A DNA stretch of 64,000 bases from positions 1,054,001 through 1,118,000 of the forward strand of contig CP069437.1 in assembly GCA_016888885.1 (NCBI GenBank). The letters run 5' to 3'. Of the stretch, positions 53,756 through 62,756 are shown piece after piece. The notes under the pieces are model-generated. The model made no database searches and was not told the DNA's origin. It worked only from the letters and a program-made list of their open reading frames with translations. This DNA is from Faucicola sp902506215 (GTDB taxonomy: Bacteria; Pseudomonadota; Gammaproteobacteria; Pseudomonadales; Moraxellaceae). Within the stretch, counting starts at the first letter, position 1, and every line of letters starts with the position of its first letter. The position numbers were made by a program, and so were the translations under genes.

Positions 53756-55090
53756 TTATTCGCTGAGTGATTGGCTGGTCAGTACACCGCTGATGGTATA
53801 AAAAGAACCACATACCAAAATCAGGTCATTCTCTTGGCTTTGGTCAATCACCGATTGGGTCGCTAAATTCAAATCCTCAAAAATAGACACAGAATTAAAA
53901 TAGCGTGGTAACAGCTCAGTTAAGCGTTCTTGACTACTGGCTCTAGGGTGAGATATAACGCCGCTGTGAACACTGTCAATCGGCATCACCGTCTGGGAGA
54001 ATTGCTGTAGCTGCGCGAGTACAGGCTCGATGTCTTTATCAGCAAGCATGGATATGACCAAATGCAATTTGGCGGTTGGATGCTGGCGTTGGTAAGCATG
54101 TACATACGGCGTCAACTGTTTGAGCAAAAACTGCATCCCATGCTCATTGTGGGCAACGTCAAACACCCATTGGCGAGCTGACATGCGTCTGCTATCAAAA
54201 CGCCCTGCCAATTTTACCTTCGGTAACGCAGCTTGGATATGGTTTTGGGTTATGATTAATGGGCTGGCTAGGAGGGCGGTGATAGCCGTTGCGGTATTGT
54301 GCAAAGACAAATTGGGGATAGGAAACGATAGAGTCACCGCGCTATTGCTATATTGCCATGTTACTGCATCGTCAGTATGGCGGTAGCCATAATCTTTGCC
54401 ATACTTTAGCAAATGGGCATGGTGTTGTGCAATCAAGGGCGCGATGGTTGATGGCATATCGGCTTCGCCATATACCAATGTTAGGTTATCACGCAAAATA
54501 CCGGCTTTTTCTACCGCGATTTTTTCACGGGTGTCGCCGAGCCATTCGACATGGTCGATACCCACATTTGTAATCACCGCAAGGTTTGGCTCTATGACAT
54601 TGACGACATCGAGGCGGCCGCCTAACCCCACCTCCAATACCCAGACATCACAGTGGTTTTGGGCAAAAATCAAAAACGCGGCAAGCGTCGTCATTTCAAA
54701 AAATGACAGCGTCAAACCACAATCCACTCTCGCCTGCTCGATTTTGGCAAACGCATCAATCAAAGTTTGGTCATCGACCATTTCTCCATTGATTCTGACA
54801 CGCTCGTTAAATACCAGTAAATGCGGCGATTGATATAAAGCGGTTTTATAGCCCGCTTGTTGACAAATCTCAGCAATAGTGGCGGTGGTTGAGCCTTTGC
54901 CATTGGTGCCTGCCACGGTAAACACAAAACCATCGGTCTGCTTTATACCCAATGCTTGAAATACGGGTAGCACCCGCTCAAGCCCCATATCAATCGCGGA
55001 CACATGGATGCCTTGCATATAGTTTAGCCACTCGGTTAACGAGCTTGAAACGCTAGGCGGCAATGGGGATGGTAAGCTTGACTGTTGCAT
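53756..55090 (-). CDS. folC: Bifunctional folylpolyglutamate/dihydrofolate synthase
   Basis: This 444-aa Mur-ligase-type enzyme adds glutamate to dihydropteroate and folates. It shows the P-loop VAGTNGKGSTTATIAEI (about 61-77), QSPHLLVFNERVRING, the DVWVLEVGLGGRLDVVNV magnesium site, and the C-terminal domain start FDVAHNEHGM. It lies 24 bp after accD, the accD-folC-SPOR order known in many gammaproteobacteria. Confidence 0.96.
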   Translation of the reverse strand: MQQSSLPSPLPPSVSSSLTEWLNYMQGIHVSAIDMGLERVLPVFQALGIKQTDGFVFTVAGTNGKGSTTATIAEICQQAGYKTALYQSPHLLVFNERVRINGEMVDDQTLIDAFAKIEQARVDCGLTLSFFEMTTLAAFLIFAQNHCDVWVLEVGLGGRLDVVNVIEPNLAVITNVGIDHVEWLGDTREKIAVEKAGILRDNLTLVYGEADMPSTIAPLIAQHHAHLLKYGKDYGYRHTDDAVTWQYSNSAVTLSFPIPNLSLHNTATAITALLASPLIITQNHIQAALPKVKLAGRFDSRRMSARQWVFDVAHNEHGMQFLLKQLTPYVHAYQRQHPTAKLHLVISMLADKDIEPVLAQLQQFSQTVMPIDSVHSGVISHPRASSQERLTELLPRYFNSVSIFEDLNLATQSVIDQSQENDLILVCGSFYTISGVLTSQSLSE

Positions 55091-55114
55091 GGATAAAACC
55101 GTGATAATAATGAA

Positions 55115-56020
55115 TTAGTGAGCCTGACGAAAATAGGTCATTTTTTTGAGTAAACGATGAATCGTTTCTTTCATTTGTAAACGATGGACGACTTGATCGA
55201 CCACACCATGCTCTACCAAAAACTCAGCGCGCTGAAAGGGCTCACCCAGCACCTCGCGAACGGTTTGTTCAATCACCCGTTTGCCGGCAAAACCAATCAT
55301 GGCTTTGGGCTCCGCCAAATGGATATCGCCAAGCATAGCCAAGCTTGCGGTCACACCGCCATACACAGGATTGGTCAGCACCACAATATAAGGAATATTG
55401 GCGTGTTTGAGTTTCTCAATTGCTGCGGCGGTACGCGCCATCTGCATGAGTGATAACAAGCCCTCTTGCATACGGGCGCCACCCGATGCGGCAAAACACA
55501 CCAGCGGGATTTGTTCTTTGAGCGCCGTCTCGGCAGCAAGCACGAATCGATCGCCTACCACAGAACCCATCGAGCCACCCATAAAAGCAAAATCAAACGC
55601 ACAGGCAACCACGGGTAGCCGCTGAAGTTTGCCTTTCATGACGATAAGCGCTTCGGTTTCGCCCGTCTTGGCTTGCGCTTCGCTCATCCGTGCTGGGTAA
55701 GGTTTGCTATCGACAAAGTCTAAGGGATTACCTGCTTGGTACTGCTGCCCTAGCTCATCATCGACTTGGTCAAAAAACCAGTTCAGACGTGTGCGGGCAG
55801 TCATGCTAAGATGTTCATCACACGATGGGCAGACATAATTATTAAAAATCAGTGCCGTATTGGTGATGATTGAATTACAGTTGGGACATTGAGTCGATGG
55901 TTCGGTCTCAACCGCCGTCAGTATTTGCTTGGCACGCGGCTTGATGGTGGGTAATGGGCGTTTTAACCAAGTTTCTTCCAGTGTCTGTCCCATCGGTTGA
56001 GGCTTCATATCAGTGCTCAT
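55115..56020 (-). CDS. accD: Acetyl-CoA carboxylase carboxyltransferase subunit beta
   Basis: This 301-aa subunit pairs with AccA to transfer CO2 to acetyl-CoA in fatty acid synthesis. It has an N-terminal four-cysteine zinc ribbon (C45, C48, C64, C67) and a crotonase-like core with CFAASGGARMQEGLLSLMQM and NPVYGGVTASLAMLGD. The N-terminal extension of about 40 residues is somewhat longer than in E. coli. It is transcribed with folC downstream. Confidence 0.96.
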   Translation of the reverse strand: MSTDMKPQPMGQTLEETWLKRPLPTIKPRAKQILTAVETEPSTQCPNCNSIITNTALIFNNYVCPSCDEHLSMTARTRLNWFFDQVDDELGQQYQAGNPLDFVDSKPYPARMSEAQAKTGETEALIVMKGKLQRLPVVACAFDFAFMGGSMGSVVGDRFVLAAETALKEQIPLVCFAASGGARMQEGLLSLMQMARTAAAIEKLKHANIPYIVVLTNPVYGGVTASLAMLGDIHLAEPKAMIGFAGKRVIEQTVREVLGEPFQRAEFLVEHGVVDQVVHRLQMKETIHRLLKKMTYFRQAH

Positions 56021-56168
56021 AATAAATCCCTATTAACAGTGCAATTTAAGAGTGCCATTGACTAGTAGTTGTTTGAGTGTACAAGTACAAACTCATTTTA
56101 TAATGCGTATGCTAACTGATTTTAGCAATAAATGAAATGATTAACCTCAAATACCTCAAACCATTCTA

Positions 56169-56987
56169 TCACTCAAGACTATCAATCGCTTCTCTTAGCT
56201 CATCCATTTTATCTAAGATGGCTTTTTTGGCATGGGCGATTTTCTGTTCATCGTTGCCCACATCCGCAAAGTTTTTCACCAGCTCACTACCGACAATCAC
56301 GCCATCCGCATGTTGTCCGACTGCTTTTGCCGATTCACCATCACGAATACCAAAACCAACACACACAGGCAAAGCAGTTTGTGCTTTAATCGCTTGGACG
56401 TGTTCGCCCACATCTTGGGCATCTAATGCTTTTGAGCCTGTCACGCCTTTGACCGATACATAATAGATAAAACCACCGCCATGTTTTAGCACTTGCTCAC
56501 GGCGTTCTGGCAAGGTGGTTGGCGCAAGTAAAAAGATTTCGTTCATCGCGGAATTGGCGAGTTTTTGGGTAAAATCGCCCGCTTCTTGCGGCGGTAAATC
56601 GACCATCAAAACACCGTCAATCCCTGCATCTTGACAAAGGCTAATAAACTTGTCATAACCGATGATTTCAATCGGATTCAGATAGCCCATAACTAGCACT
56701 GGCGTGGTGGTGTTGGTTTTACGAAACGCTTTTACCATCTCAATCGCTTGGCGGGTACTGGTGCCACCTGCCAATGCTCGCTCACCTGCGAGTGCGATAG
56801 TTTCACCGTCTGCCATGGGGTCGGAAAATGGCAAGCCAACTTCGATGATGTCTGCGCCGTGGTCAACGAGTTCATGCAGTAAGCTGACGGTAACACTTGG
56901 GTTTGGGTCACCTGCCATCACATAAGGAATTAAAGCTTTTTTGTTTTGCTCTCGCAATGTGTTAAAGGTGGTTTCAATTCGGGTCAT
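56169..56987 (-). CDS. trpA: Tryptophan synthase alpha chain
   Basis: This 272-aa subunit cleaves indole-3-glycerol phosphate to indole. The catalytic residues E49 (DIIEVGLPFSDP) and D60 (PMADG) have the same numbering as E. coli TrpA. The phosphate-binding GFGIRDGES and GVIVGSELV are also present. It is separated from trpB by a small membrane-protein gene, unlike the usual adjacent trpBA. Confidence 0.97.
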   Translation of the reverse strand: MTRIETTFNTLREQNKKALIPYVMAGDPNPSVTVSLLHELVDHGADIIEVGLPFSDPMADGETIALAGERALAGGTSTRQAIEMVKAFRKTNTTTPVLVMGYLNPIEIIGYDKFISLCQDAGIDGVLMVDLPPQEAGDFTQKLANSAMNEIFLLAPTTLPERREQVLKHGGGFIYYVSVKGVTGSKALDAQDVGEHVQAIKAQTALPVCVGFGIRDGESAKAVGQHADGVIVGSELVKNFADVGNDEQKIAHAKKAILDKMDELREAIDSLE

Positions 56988-57024
56988 AGGTTTTCCTAAT
57001 ATTAGCGTAAATTTATTGGGAAGT

Positions 57025-57624
57025 TTAAATAGCTTTCCATTTCATTAAAATCTCAGCTTTCGGCTTATAGAATATTTTCAAAGGATTGTCTTTTGCCATT
57101 TGCTGTTTATTGTTTATCTGTTGATAAGTGCCACTATTGATTCTCACTTTATATTGATATTTGCACTTTTGTATATGACTATCGCAAGAGCTTGGATTTT
57201 CTTTATCATCAAAAAACAAATAATACTGTTTCGTCCCACGATAGTCTTTTATTTGGGTTGTGTATTCATCAGCAATCGCTGTTTTGGTGGGCTCAAAAAC
57301 AGCATAAAAGCTCTGTTTAAATTCAAATGAACCAAGAAATAATATAATTGCTAAAAATATGATGACCAGAATGCCACTTCTAATATCGGCTAAAACACTA
57401 TCATTCCCTTGTCGCATTTTTTGAAATATAAAATAGCTAGCTGGCATTATTGAAAGAAAAACCATACTAAAACTAAGTTGGTATAAAATCTCCCAAATAC
57501 CTTCGTGAAAATTGGCATAAATACCGATTAAAAAGTAAAAAACAAAAGCCATATACAAATAATAAATTATTTTGTAGCTATTAGATGGCAGTTGCATTTC
57601 AGTATTATTTGTCATCATCCCCAT
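57025..57624 (-). CDS. Hypothetical membrane protein inserted between trpB and trpA
   Basis: This 199-aa protein has three hydrophobic helices (about 18-36, 46-67, 84-101). A soluble C-terminal part (about 102-199) is rich in Lys/Tyr/Asn and has a Cys pair (C149, C155) that could form a disulfide outside the cytoplasm. No family is recognised. Its DNA is more AT-rich than the flanking trp genes, which suggests a later insertion. It reads in the same direction and leaves trpA 37 bp downstream. Confidence 0.65.
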   Translation of the reverse strand: MGMMTNNTEMQLPSNSYKIIYYLYMAFVFYFLIGIYANFHEGIWEILYQLSFSMVFLSIMPASYFIFQKMRQGNDSVLADIRSGILVIIFLAIILFLGSFEFKQSFYAVFEPTKTAIADEYTTQIKDYRGTKQYYLFFDDKENPSSCDSHIQKCKYQYKVRINSGTYQQINNKQQMAKDNPLKIFYKPKAEILMKWKAI

Positions 57625-57705
57625 TAATTCGCTAAACTGTATCTCTCATAACTATAAATGTAAAACATAGTGAATTTAATCCATTCCAATTGAGCAGATT
57701 ATCAA

Positions 57706-58932
57706 TCAAATCTCAATCCCTTCACGTTTCATGACGGTATGCAAATCCTTATCCCCACGACCCGACAGATTGACAATAATCGACTGGTCTTTGCTCATGG
57801 TTTTGGCAAGTTTCAACGCATACGCAATGGCGTGCGAGCTTTCTAACGCAGGAATAATGCCTTCTTTTTGGGTACATTCACGAAAGCCAACCATCGCTTC
57901 TTCATCGGTACAAGGTACATACTGCACACGGTCGATATCCTTTAAAAAGCTATGCTCAGGACCCACACCAGGATAATCAAGCCCTGCCGAAATGGAATGG
58001 GTGCCCAAAATCTGCCCATCATCATCCGCCATCAAATACGTACGGTTGCCGTGTAATACGCCCACTCGACCGACAGTAAGTGGTGCAGCATGGTTGCCTG
58101 TCTCGACCCCATCGCCGCCGGCCTCGATACCGTACATTTTGACGTCTTTATCATTTAAAAAGTCATAAAACAGTCCGATGGCATTACTACCGCCACCGAC
58201 ACAAGCGACCAACGCATCGGGCAGTTTGCCTGTTTTTTGGTAATGTTGTAGTTTGGCTTCTTTGCCGATAATCGCTTGAAAGTCACGCACCAGCATCGGG
58301 TACGGATGCGGACCTGCGACAGTGCCAATGACATAATAAGTGCTATCGACATTGGTGACCCAGTCACGCATGGCTTCGTTCATGGCGTCTTTGAGCGTGC
58401 GAGTACCCGATGTGACAGGTACCACTGTTGCGCCAAGCAAACGCATACGATACACGTTCATGGCTTGGCGTTCGACATCATCTGCGCCCATATACACCAC
58501 ACATTCAAGACCTAAACGCGCCGCGATGGTGGCAGTTGCTACGCCATGTTGCCCTGCGCCTGTCTCGGCAATGATGCGTTTTTTGCCGACCATTTTGGCA
58601 AGCAAGGCTTGACCGATGGTGTTGTTGACTTTGTGAGCACCTGTATGGTTTAAGTCTTCACGTTTAAGATAAATCTGCGCGCCACCGATATCATCACTTA
58701 AGCGCTTGGCATGATAAAGTGGCGTTGGTCTGCCGACATAATTGACCAAGTCGTCTTGAAAAGCTTTCCAAAATTCGGGGTCAGCTTTGGCAGTGTTATA
58801 GATATGCTCAAGTTGTTCCAGTGCCGCCATCAGGGTTTCAGAGACAAAGCGTCCCCCATGAATGCCAAAATGTCCGCTGGCATCTGGGTATTGATTGAAG
58901 TCTTTTACTTCAGTGGGGTTTTGAATATTCAT
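57706..58932 (-). CDS. trpB: Tryptophan synthase beta chain
   Basis: This 408-aa PLP enzyme joins indole and serine. The PLP lysine is K101 in HTGAHKVNN, with GRPTPLYHA and the phosphate loop GGGSNAIG also visible. It follows an SDR gene by 16 bp. The trpF, trpB and trpA genes keep their order but are each interrupted. Confidence 0.97.
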   Translation of the reverse strand: MNIQNPTEVKDFNQYPDASGHFGIHGGRFVSETLMAALEQLEHIYNTAKADPEFWKAFQDDLVNYVGRPTPLYHAKRLSDDIGGAQIYLKREDLNHTGAHKVNNTIGQALLAKMVGKKRIIAETGAGQHGVATATIAARLGLECVVYMGADDVERQAMNVYRMRLLGATVVPVTSGTRTLKDAMNEAMRDWVTNVDSTYYVIGTVAGPHPYPMLVRDFQAIIGKEAKLQHYQKTGKLPDALVACVGGGSNAIGLFYDFLNDKDVKMYGIEAGGDGVETGNHAAPLTVGRVGVLHGNRTYLMADDDGQILGTHSISAGLDYPGVGPEHSFLKDIDRVQYVPCTDEEAMVGFRECTQKEGIIPALESSHAIAYALKLAKTMSKDQSIIVNLSGRGDKDLHTVMKREGIEI

Positions 58933-58948
58933 TATTTTCTCTCTAATT

Positions 58949-59701
58949 TTATAAATCTTTAACGACTTTTAAGCCTGCAAAGGTCTGTGCGGTAGGCATG
59001 ACTTCGATACGGTTGATATTAACGTGTTTGGGCTGTTCAATCAGCCATGCCACCATATCGGCGATATCTTGGGGGGTGACATATTGCACGCTGTCATAAA
59101 CTTGGGCAGCTTTGGCGTCATCGCCATGAAAACGAATATTGCTAAACTCTGTGCCACCACATAGTCCTGGCTCGATATTACTGACACGGATATTTTTACC
59201 GACCAAATCGGCACGCAAATTTAGGCTAAACTGGGTCACAAAGGCTTTGGTCGCGCCATACACATTACCACCAAAATACGGATAACTGCCTGCAGTTGAG
59301 CTTAAATTAATAATGTAGCCGTCGTTGTTGGCGACCATACTAGGCAGGATTTCATGGGTTAAATGAATCAAGCCTAGAATATTGGTATTGACCATTTGTT
59401 GCCAATCGGCAAAGTCTGTTTTATCCGCGGGTTCAAGTCCCAGTGCCAATCCTGCGTTATTGACTAGCACATCTAGGTTGTTGAGTACATCGTTTGGCAA
59501 AGTTTGTAGCGCGGTTTTGGTGGCGGGCAAGTCCGATACGTCAAAGTTTAGCGGGATAAAATTGTCGCCCAGTTGGCTCTTTAGTTCATCCAATTTTTCT
59601 TGGCGTCTGCCAGTGCCGATGACGGTATGACCTTTTAAGATGAGTAACTCGGCAATTGCCTTGCCAAACCCTGCGGTTACGCCTGTGACCAAGATATTCA
59701 T
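58949..59701 (-). CDS. SDR-family NADP-dependent oxidoreductase (YdfG-like)
   Basis: This 250-aa short-chain dehydrogenase has a Rossmann motif TGVTAGFGKAIA, NNAGLALG and the catalytic Ser (INLSSTAGSYPY) with Y-x-x-x-K in YGATK. The N-terminus resembles YdfG, a 3-hydroxy acid (serine/malonic semialdehyde) dehydrogenase, so that activity is the best guess. It sits between the cold-shock/excalibur gene and trpB and is probably cotranscribed. Confidence 0.87.
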   Translation of the reverse strand: MNILVTGVTAGFGKAIAELLILKGHTVIGTGRRQEKLDELKSQLGDNFIPLNFDVSDLPATKTALQTLPNDVLNNLDVLVNNAGLALGLEPADKTDFADWQQMVNTNILGLIHLTHEILPSMVANNDGYIINLSSTAGSYPYFGGNVYGATKAFVTQFSLNLRADLVGKNIRVSNIEPGLCGGTEFSNIRFHGDDAKAAQVYDSVQYVTPQDIADMVAWLIEQPKHVNINRIEVMPTAQTFAGLKVVKDL

Positions 59702-59795
59702 TTTTCACCTGTAGTTTTTTGTTCTATCGTACTAGAACGCTAGTATAAAGTATTTTGCTGAAATTGCAATGTTAATGTTTGACTTACTTAAAATA

Positions 59796-60449
59796 TTACC
59801 AACGACTATCGTTCTCACAGACATCTCCATCTTTATCACCATCCATTTTAGTATCAGGGCAATTTTGTGAAAACCATTCAGCTTCTTCACGTGAATTCAT
59901 TTGGCTACAATGTTGCCTACCATCACATTTGAAATTGGTATTATTAACTGATTTTTGTTGCTCTATATTAACAAGTGTTTGCTTAGAGACTTGCGAATTA
60001 GTATATTCTGAACGATTTGACAAATTCTGATAACCATAATAGATAAGGCAAGCAATGGCTAAAAGACCAAATAGAGAACTAAATAAACCTTTTGGCTTAT
60101 TATTTGGTAATTTTGATTGTCTATGGCTATGGGATTTTTTTGGGAAAGACATATTACTATCTTTACGTTGAGAAATATTGTCATCTCGCTCTAATTCTAA
60201 GTAAAGGTTTCCTTTTTCAGCATTTTTTGAAACATTATCATTTAGTTGATCTTTATATCTTGCTCTAGTCACCTGTAACCCTTTTGGCGTATTTTCAACT
60301 TGAAAAACGACATCATCACCAACTTTTGGACGAAGTGAATTAGGCGGAAAAGCCGAAATATGCACAAATACATCTTTATCCAAATCATCAGATTTTACAA
60401 AGCCAAAACCTTTGTCATCGTGCCAACGTACAATTTTACCGATACTCAT
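59796..60449 (-). CDS. Cold-shock domain, membrane and excalibur-domain protein
   Basis: This 217-aa protein has an unusual domain order. A cold-shock OB-fold with RNP1 KGFGFVKSD lies at about 1-66, a polar linker follows, and one membrane helix spans about 119-140 (LFSSLFGLLAIACLIYYGY). A C-terminal excalibur calcium-binding domain covers about 172-217 (CDGRQHCSQM to MDGDKDGDVCEND). The nucleic-acid domain should be cytoplasmic and the calcium domain periplasmic. Its ATG abuts the trpF stop (TAAATG), with GAGG in the end of trpF, so translation is coupled. Confidence 0.82.
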   Translation of the reverse strand: MSIGKIVRWHDDKGFGFVKSDDLDKDVFVHISAFPPNSLRPKVGDDVVFQVENTPKGLQVTRARYKDQLNDNVSKNAEKGNLYLELERDDNISQRKDSNMSFPKKSHSHRQSKLPNNKPKGLFSSLFGLLAIACLIYYGYQNLSNRSEYTNSQVSKQTLVNIEQQKSVNNTNFKCDGRQHCSQMNSREEAEWFSQNCPDTKMDGDKDGDVCENDSRW

Positions 60450-61094
60450 TTAATTCCTCACTTTAGCTAAAAAACCTGTCATTTTCGCCAAACTTTTCAC
60501 CCCTTTTGCTGACTCAATGCCGCCACTGACATCCACGCCATAGACATTGATTTTGGCAATCGCTTCGCCCACGTTATCCGCCGTTAAACCGCCAGCCAAA
60601 ATAATCGGCAATGGCGAGTGGTTGGGGATTTTTTCCCAATCAAAGCTATCACCCGTTCCGCCAAATTTATCGGGATGATAGGCGTCAAGTAGCACGCTAC
60701 ACGCCCCAAAGTCTTTAAGTTCTTGGATTTGGGTGACAATCGTCTCCGTGGTGTCATCATGGCTGATGCGTAATGCCTTTATCCAGCGTTTATTGATTCT
60801 ATCCGCCATCAGCTTGCATTCTCGCGGCGATTCATCACCATGAAACTGCACGATATCAAACGGCACGTGATGCGATAGATAAACCAATTCTTGCTCGGGC
60901 ATATTGACCACCAATGCCACCACCGTGGTAAACGCAGGCACCGCTTTGGCAAGCTCATAGGCTTGCTCGGCGGTCACTGCTCGCGGGCTTGGCTCATAAA
61001 ATACAAAACCCACCGCATCCACGCCAAGATTGACCGCATTTGTAATATCTTCAAGTTGGGTAAAGCCGCAAAATTTGACCGCTGTATTTTTCAT
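60450..61094 (-). CDS. trpF: Phosphoribosylanthranilate isomerase
   Basis: This 214-aa TIM-barrel enzyme of tryptophan synthesis has the catalytic Cys in VKFCGFTQLED (C9) and the general acid Asp in VLLDAYHPDKFGGTG; phosphate binding is at ILAGGLTADNV and GVDVSGGIES. The start MKNTAVKF at 61094 fits the family better than the longer reading. A -10-like TATACT lies about 35 nt upstream, directly after the terminator of the preceding unit. Confidence 0.95.
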   Translation of the reverse strand: MKNTAVKFCGFTQLEDITNAVNLGVDAVGFVFYEPSPRAVTAEQAYELAKAVPAFTTVVALVVNMPEQELVYLSHHVPFDIVQFHGDESPRECKLMADRINKRWIKALRISHDDTTETIVTQIQELKDFGACSVLLDAYHPDKFGGTGDSFDWEKIPNHSPLPIILAGGLTADNVGEAIAKINVYGVDVSGGIESAKGVKSLAKMTGFLAKVRN

Positions 61095-61136
61095 TGAGTT
61101 GTGTTTGTCTTGAAAATGATAAAAGCTAGTATAACG

Positions 61137-61164
61137 AAAAAAGGCACCCAAACGGATGCCTTTT
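61137..61164 (-). terminator. Rho-independent terminator of the metallo-hydrolase/DUF2892 unit
   Basis: An 11-bp stem (AAAAGGCATCC with GGGTGCCTTTT) and a GTTT loop end in T6 on the minus strand, 60 nt past the DUF2892 stop and just upstream of trpF. Confidence 0.9.
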
Positions 61165-61223
61165 CTCAGTCTTTTATTAGGCTATAACGAATGTCACATT
61201 CGCTTAAATTAAAGCCGCCTAGA

Positions 61224-61646
61224 TTAAGCCTCTTTTTTTTCTGATTGTTCTGACTTTTCCGCCTTGTCTGCATGGTCAGCTTTCTTGGCGTCTACAAGTT
61301 CTTCTATTTTTTCCTGAGCAGTCTCTTTAAGCGTGGCTGCTTTTTCTTGAACTGTTTCTTTTAAGGTTTCAGCTGTTTGCATGACACTGTCAATCACGGT
61401 GCTTTTGTCATCAGCGCTATCTTTCGCATGGTCTTTGGATTGCGCTTTAGAGTGCTTTTTGCTATCTGCTGCTGATTTAGCGGTATTGATACCAAGCTTG
61501 CTATAACAAGGACAATGACCTGTCGCCCCTGATATTAAAGGCGCTAGGGCTAATAATTTCATTTTTTTTGATTTTGACGATTTTAAGATTGCAAGACCCG
61601 CAATCACGCGCGCGATACGCTCTTTGTTGCCCACATTGGTTTTCAT
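61224..61646 (-). CDS. DUF2892 (YgaP membrane-like) protein with charged helical tail
   Basis: The 140-aa protein starts as a DUF2892/YgaP-type segment (MKTNVGNKERIARVIAGLAIL) with C45/C47 in GHCPCYSKLG. It continues into a Lys/Ala/Asp/Glu-rich tail (about 58-140) containing AETLKETVQEKAATLKETAQ, an 11-residue amphipathic repeat of the LEA/apolipophorin kind. The hydrophobic part is shorter than in usual DUF2892 proteins. It follows the metallo-hydrolase by 18 bp. DUF2892 proteins often accompany sulfide or thiol stress genes. The tail is unusual. Confidence 0.72.
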   Translation of the reverse strand: MKTNVGNKERIARVIAGLAILKSSKSKKMKLLALAPLISGATGHCPCYSKLGINTAKSAADSKKHSKAQSKDHAKDSADDKSTVIDSVMQTAETLKETVQEKAATLKETAQEKIEELVDAKKADHADKAEKSEQSEKKEA

Positions 61647-61664
61647 TTATTATTCTTCCTTATT

Positions 61665-62546
61665 TTATGGTAATTGATTTAAGGGAATTTTAAGGTAGCG
61701 AACGCCATTGTCTTCTGGTTTTGGCAATTCACCTGCATTGATGTTAACTTGTACTGATGGCAAAATCAAACGTGGCATTGCAAGTGTTTTGTCACGTTGG
61801 TTACGCATTCGTACAAATTCTGCTTTAGGCGTCCCTTGTTTGACATGAATGTTGCGTAATTTTTGCTCACCGACACAAACCGTTGCGATATGCTCACGCC
61901 CGCCCTTGGGTGGGTAATCATGGCAAAGATACAGCAGGGTATCCTCGGGCAAGGCTAATAAACGCTGAATCGAATCATACAAATCCTCGGCACTACCATG
62001 AGGAAAGTCACAGCGTGCAGAGCCGACATCAGGGGCAAAAATAGTATCACCGACGAATACCGCAATTTTTTCTTTGCCTGTGCTTTTATCCGTCACTTTA
62101 TAAGCCATATCGGCTGGGGTATGACCCGGGACATGCATGGCTATAATGCTCAAATCACCCAGTTTTAGCTCGCTGCCCTCCTCAGTCAAAATATCAAATT
62201 GACTGGCATCGGTGGCTAGGTCGTCAAAGTTAAAAATGGTTTTAAAAGTTTTTTGCACCTTATCGATATATTTACCCATCACTATTTTACCGCCTAATTG
62301 CGCTTTGATATAAGGCGCGGACGATAAATGATCGGCATGGGCGTGGGTTTCGATGATATAGTCAAGGGTCAACCCTTGTGATTTGACAAACCCAATGACG
62401 TTGTTGGCATTGTCATAGCTAATTTTGCCGGCTGCCGGGTCAAAATCCAATACTGGGTCGATGATGGCACAGTGTTTGCTAGCTTCATCAACTAGAACGT
62501 GGGTAAAAGTTTCAGTGTCTTTGTCTAAAAAAGAATGAATGTTCAT
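61665..62546 (-). CDS. MBL-fold metallo-hydrolase (persulfide dioxygenase-like)
   Basis: This 293-aa enzyme resembles the Blh/ETHE1-type family. Metal ligands lie in THAHADH (H68, H70, D72, H73), VPGHTPADMAY and FVGDTIF, with a late H in YLCHDYPPKGG. Family members oxidise glutathione persulfide to sulfite. It is regulated, I infer, by the divergent BigR-like repressor, since its promoter carries a palindrome. AGGAAAA precedes the ATG. Confidence 0.86.
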   Translation of the reverse strand: MNIHSFLDKDTETFTHVLVDEASKHCAIIDPVLDFDPAAGKISYDNANNVIGFVKSQGLTLDYIIETHAHADHLSSAPYIKAQLGGKIVMGKYIDKVQKTFKTIFNFDDLATDASQFDILTEEGSELKLGDLSIIAMHVPGHTPADMAYKVTDKSTGKEKIAVFVGDTIFAPDVGSARCDFPHGSAEDLYDSIQRLLALPEDTLLYLCHDYPPKGGREHIATVCVGEQKLRNIHVKQGTPKAEFVRMRNQRDKTLAMPRLILPSVQVNINAGELPKPEDNGVRYLKIPLNQLP

Positions 62547-62657
62547 AAGTTTTCCTGTTATCTAAAAACGCTTTTGGCATATCTTTATGGCAATTTCAAC
62601 TGAAAAAACACTTTATACTTTTGTATAATAGCGGTATTGCAAGGTGTTGCTCAATTC

Positions 62658-62686
62658 ATTATATTATTTTATAATATGTTTTTCAA
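62658..62686 (-). promoter_or_regulatory. Promoter of the metallo-hydrolase
   Basis: The minus strand has -35 TTGAAA (62681-62686), an exact 17-bp spacer and -10 TATAAT (62658-62663), 112 nt upstream of the start. The palindrome at 62661-62677 fills the spacer and overlaps the -10. Confidence 0.78.
62661..62677. promoter_or_regulatory. Candidate ArsR/BigR operator (17-bp palindrome)
   Basis: ATATTAT-TTT-ATAATAT is a perfect 7-bp inverted repeat within the promoter spacer and -10 of the metallo-hydrolase. The AT-rich symmetric form fits operators of BigR-type ArsR repressors. The repressor is inferred to be the neighbour at 62846. Confidence 0.65.
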
Positions 62687-62756
62687 TATATTTTATTGGC
62701 GCAAACGTTTTTCTATTTTAAAATTATGTGATAAGTTTGATGGTAGCAGCACCTAG

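Noticed and set aside
60450..61094. trp leader peptide or attenuator upstream of trpF
   Set aside because: Only about 40 nt separate trpF from the previous terminator and no Trp-codon run is present.
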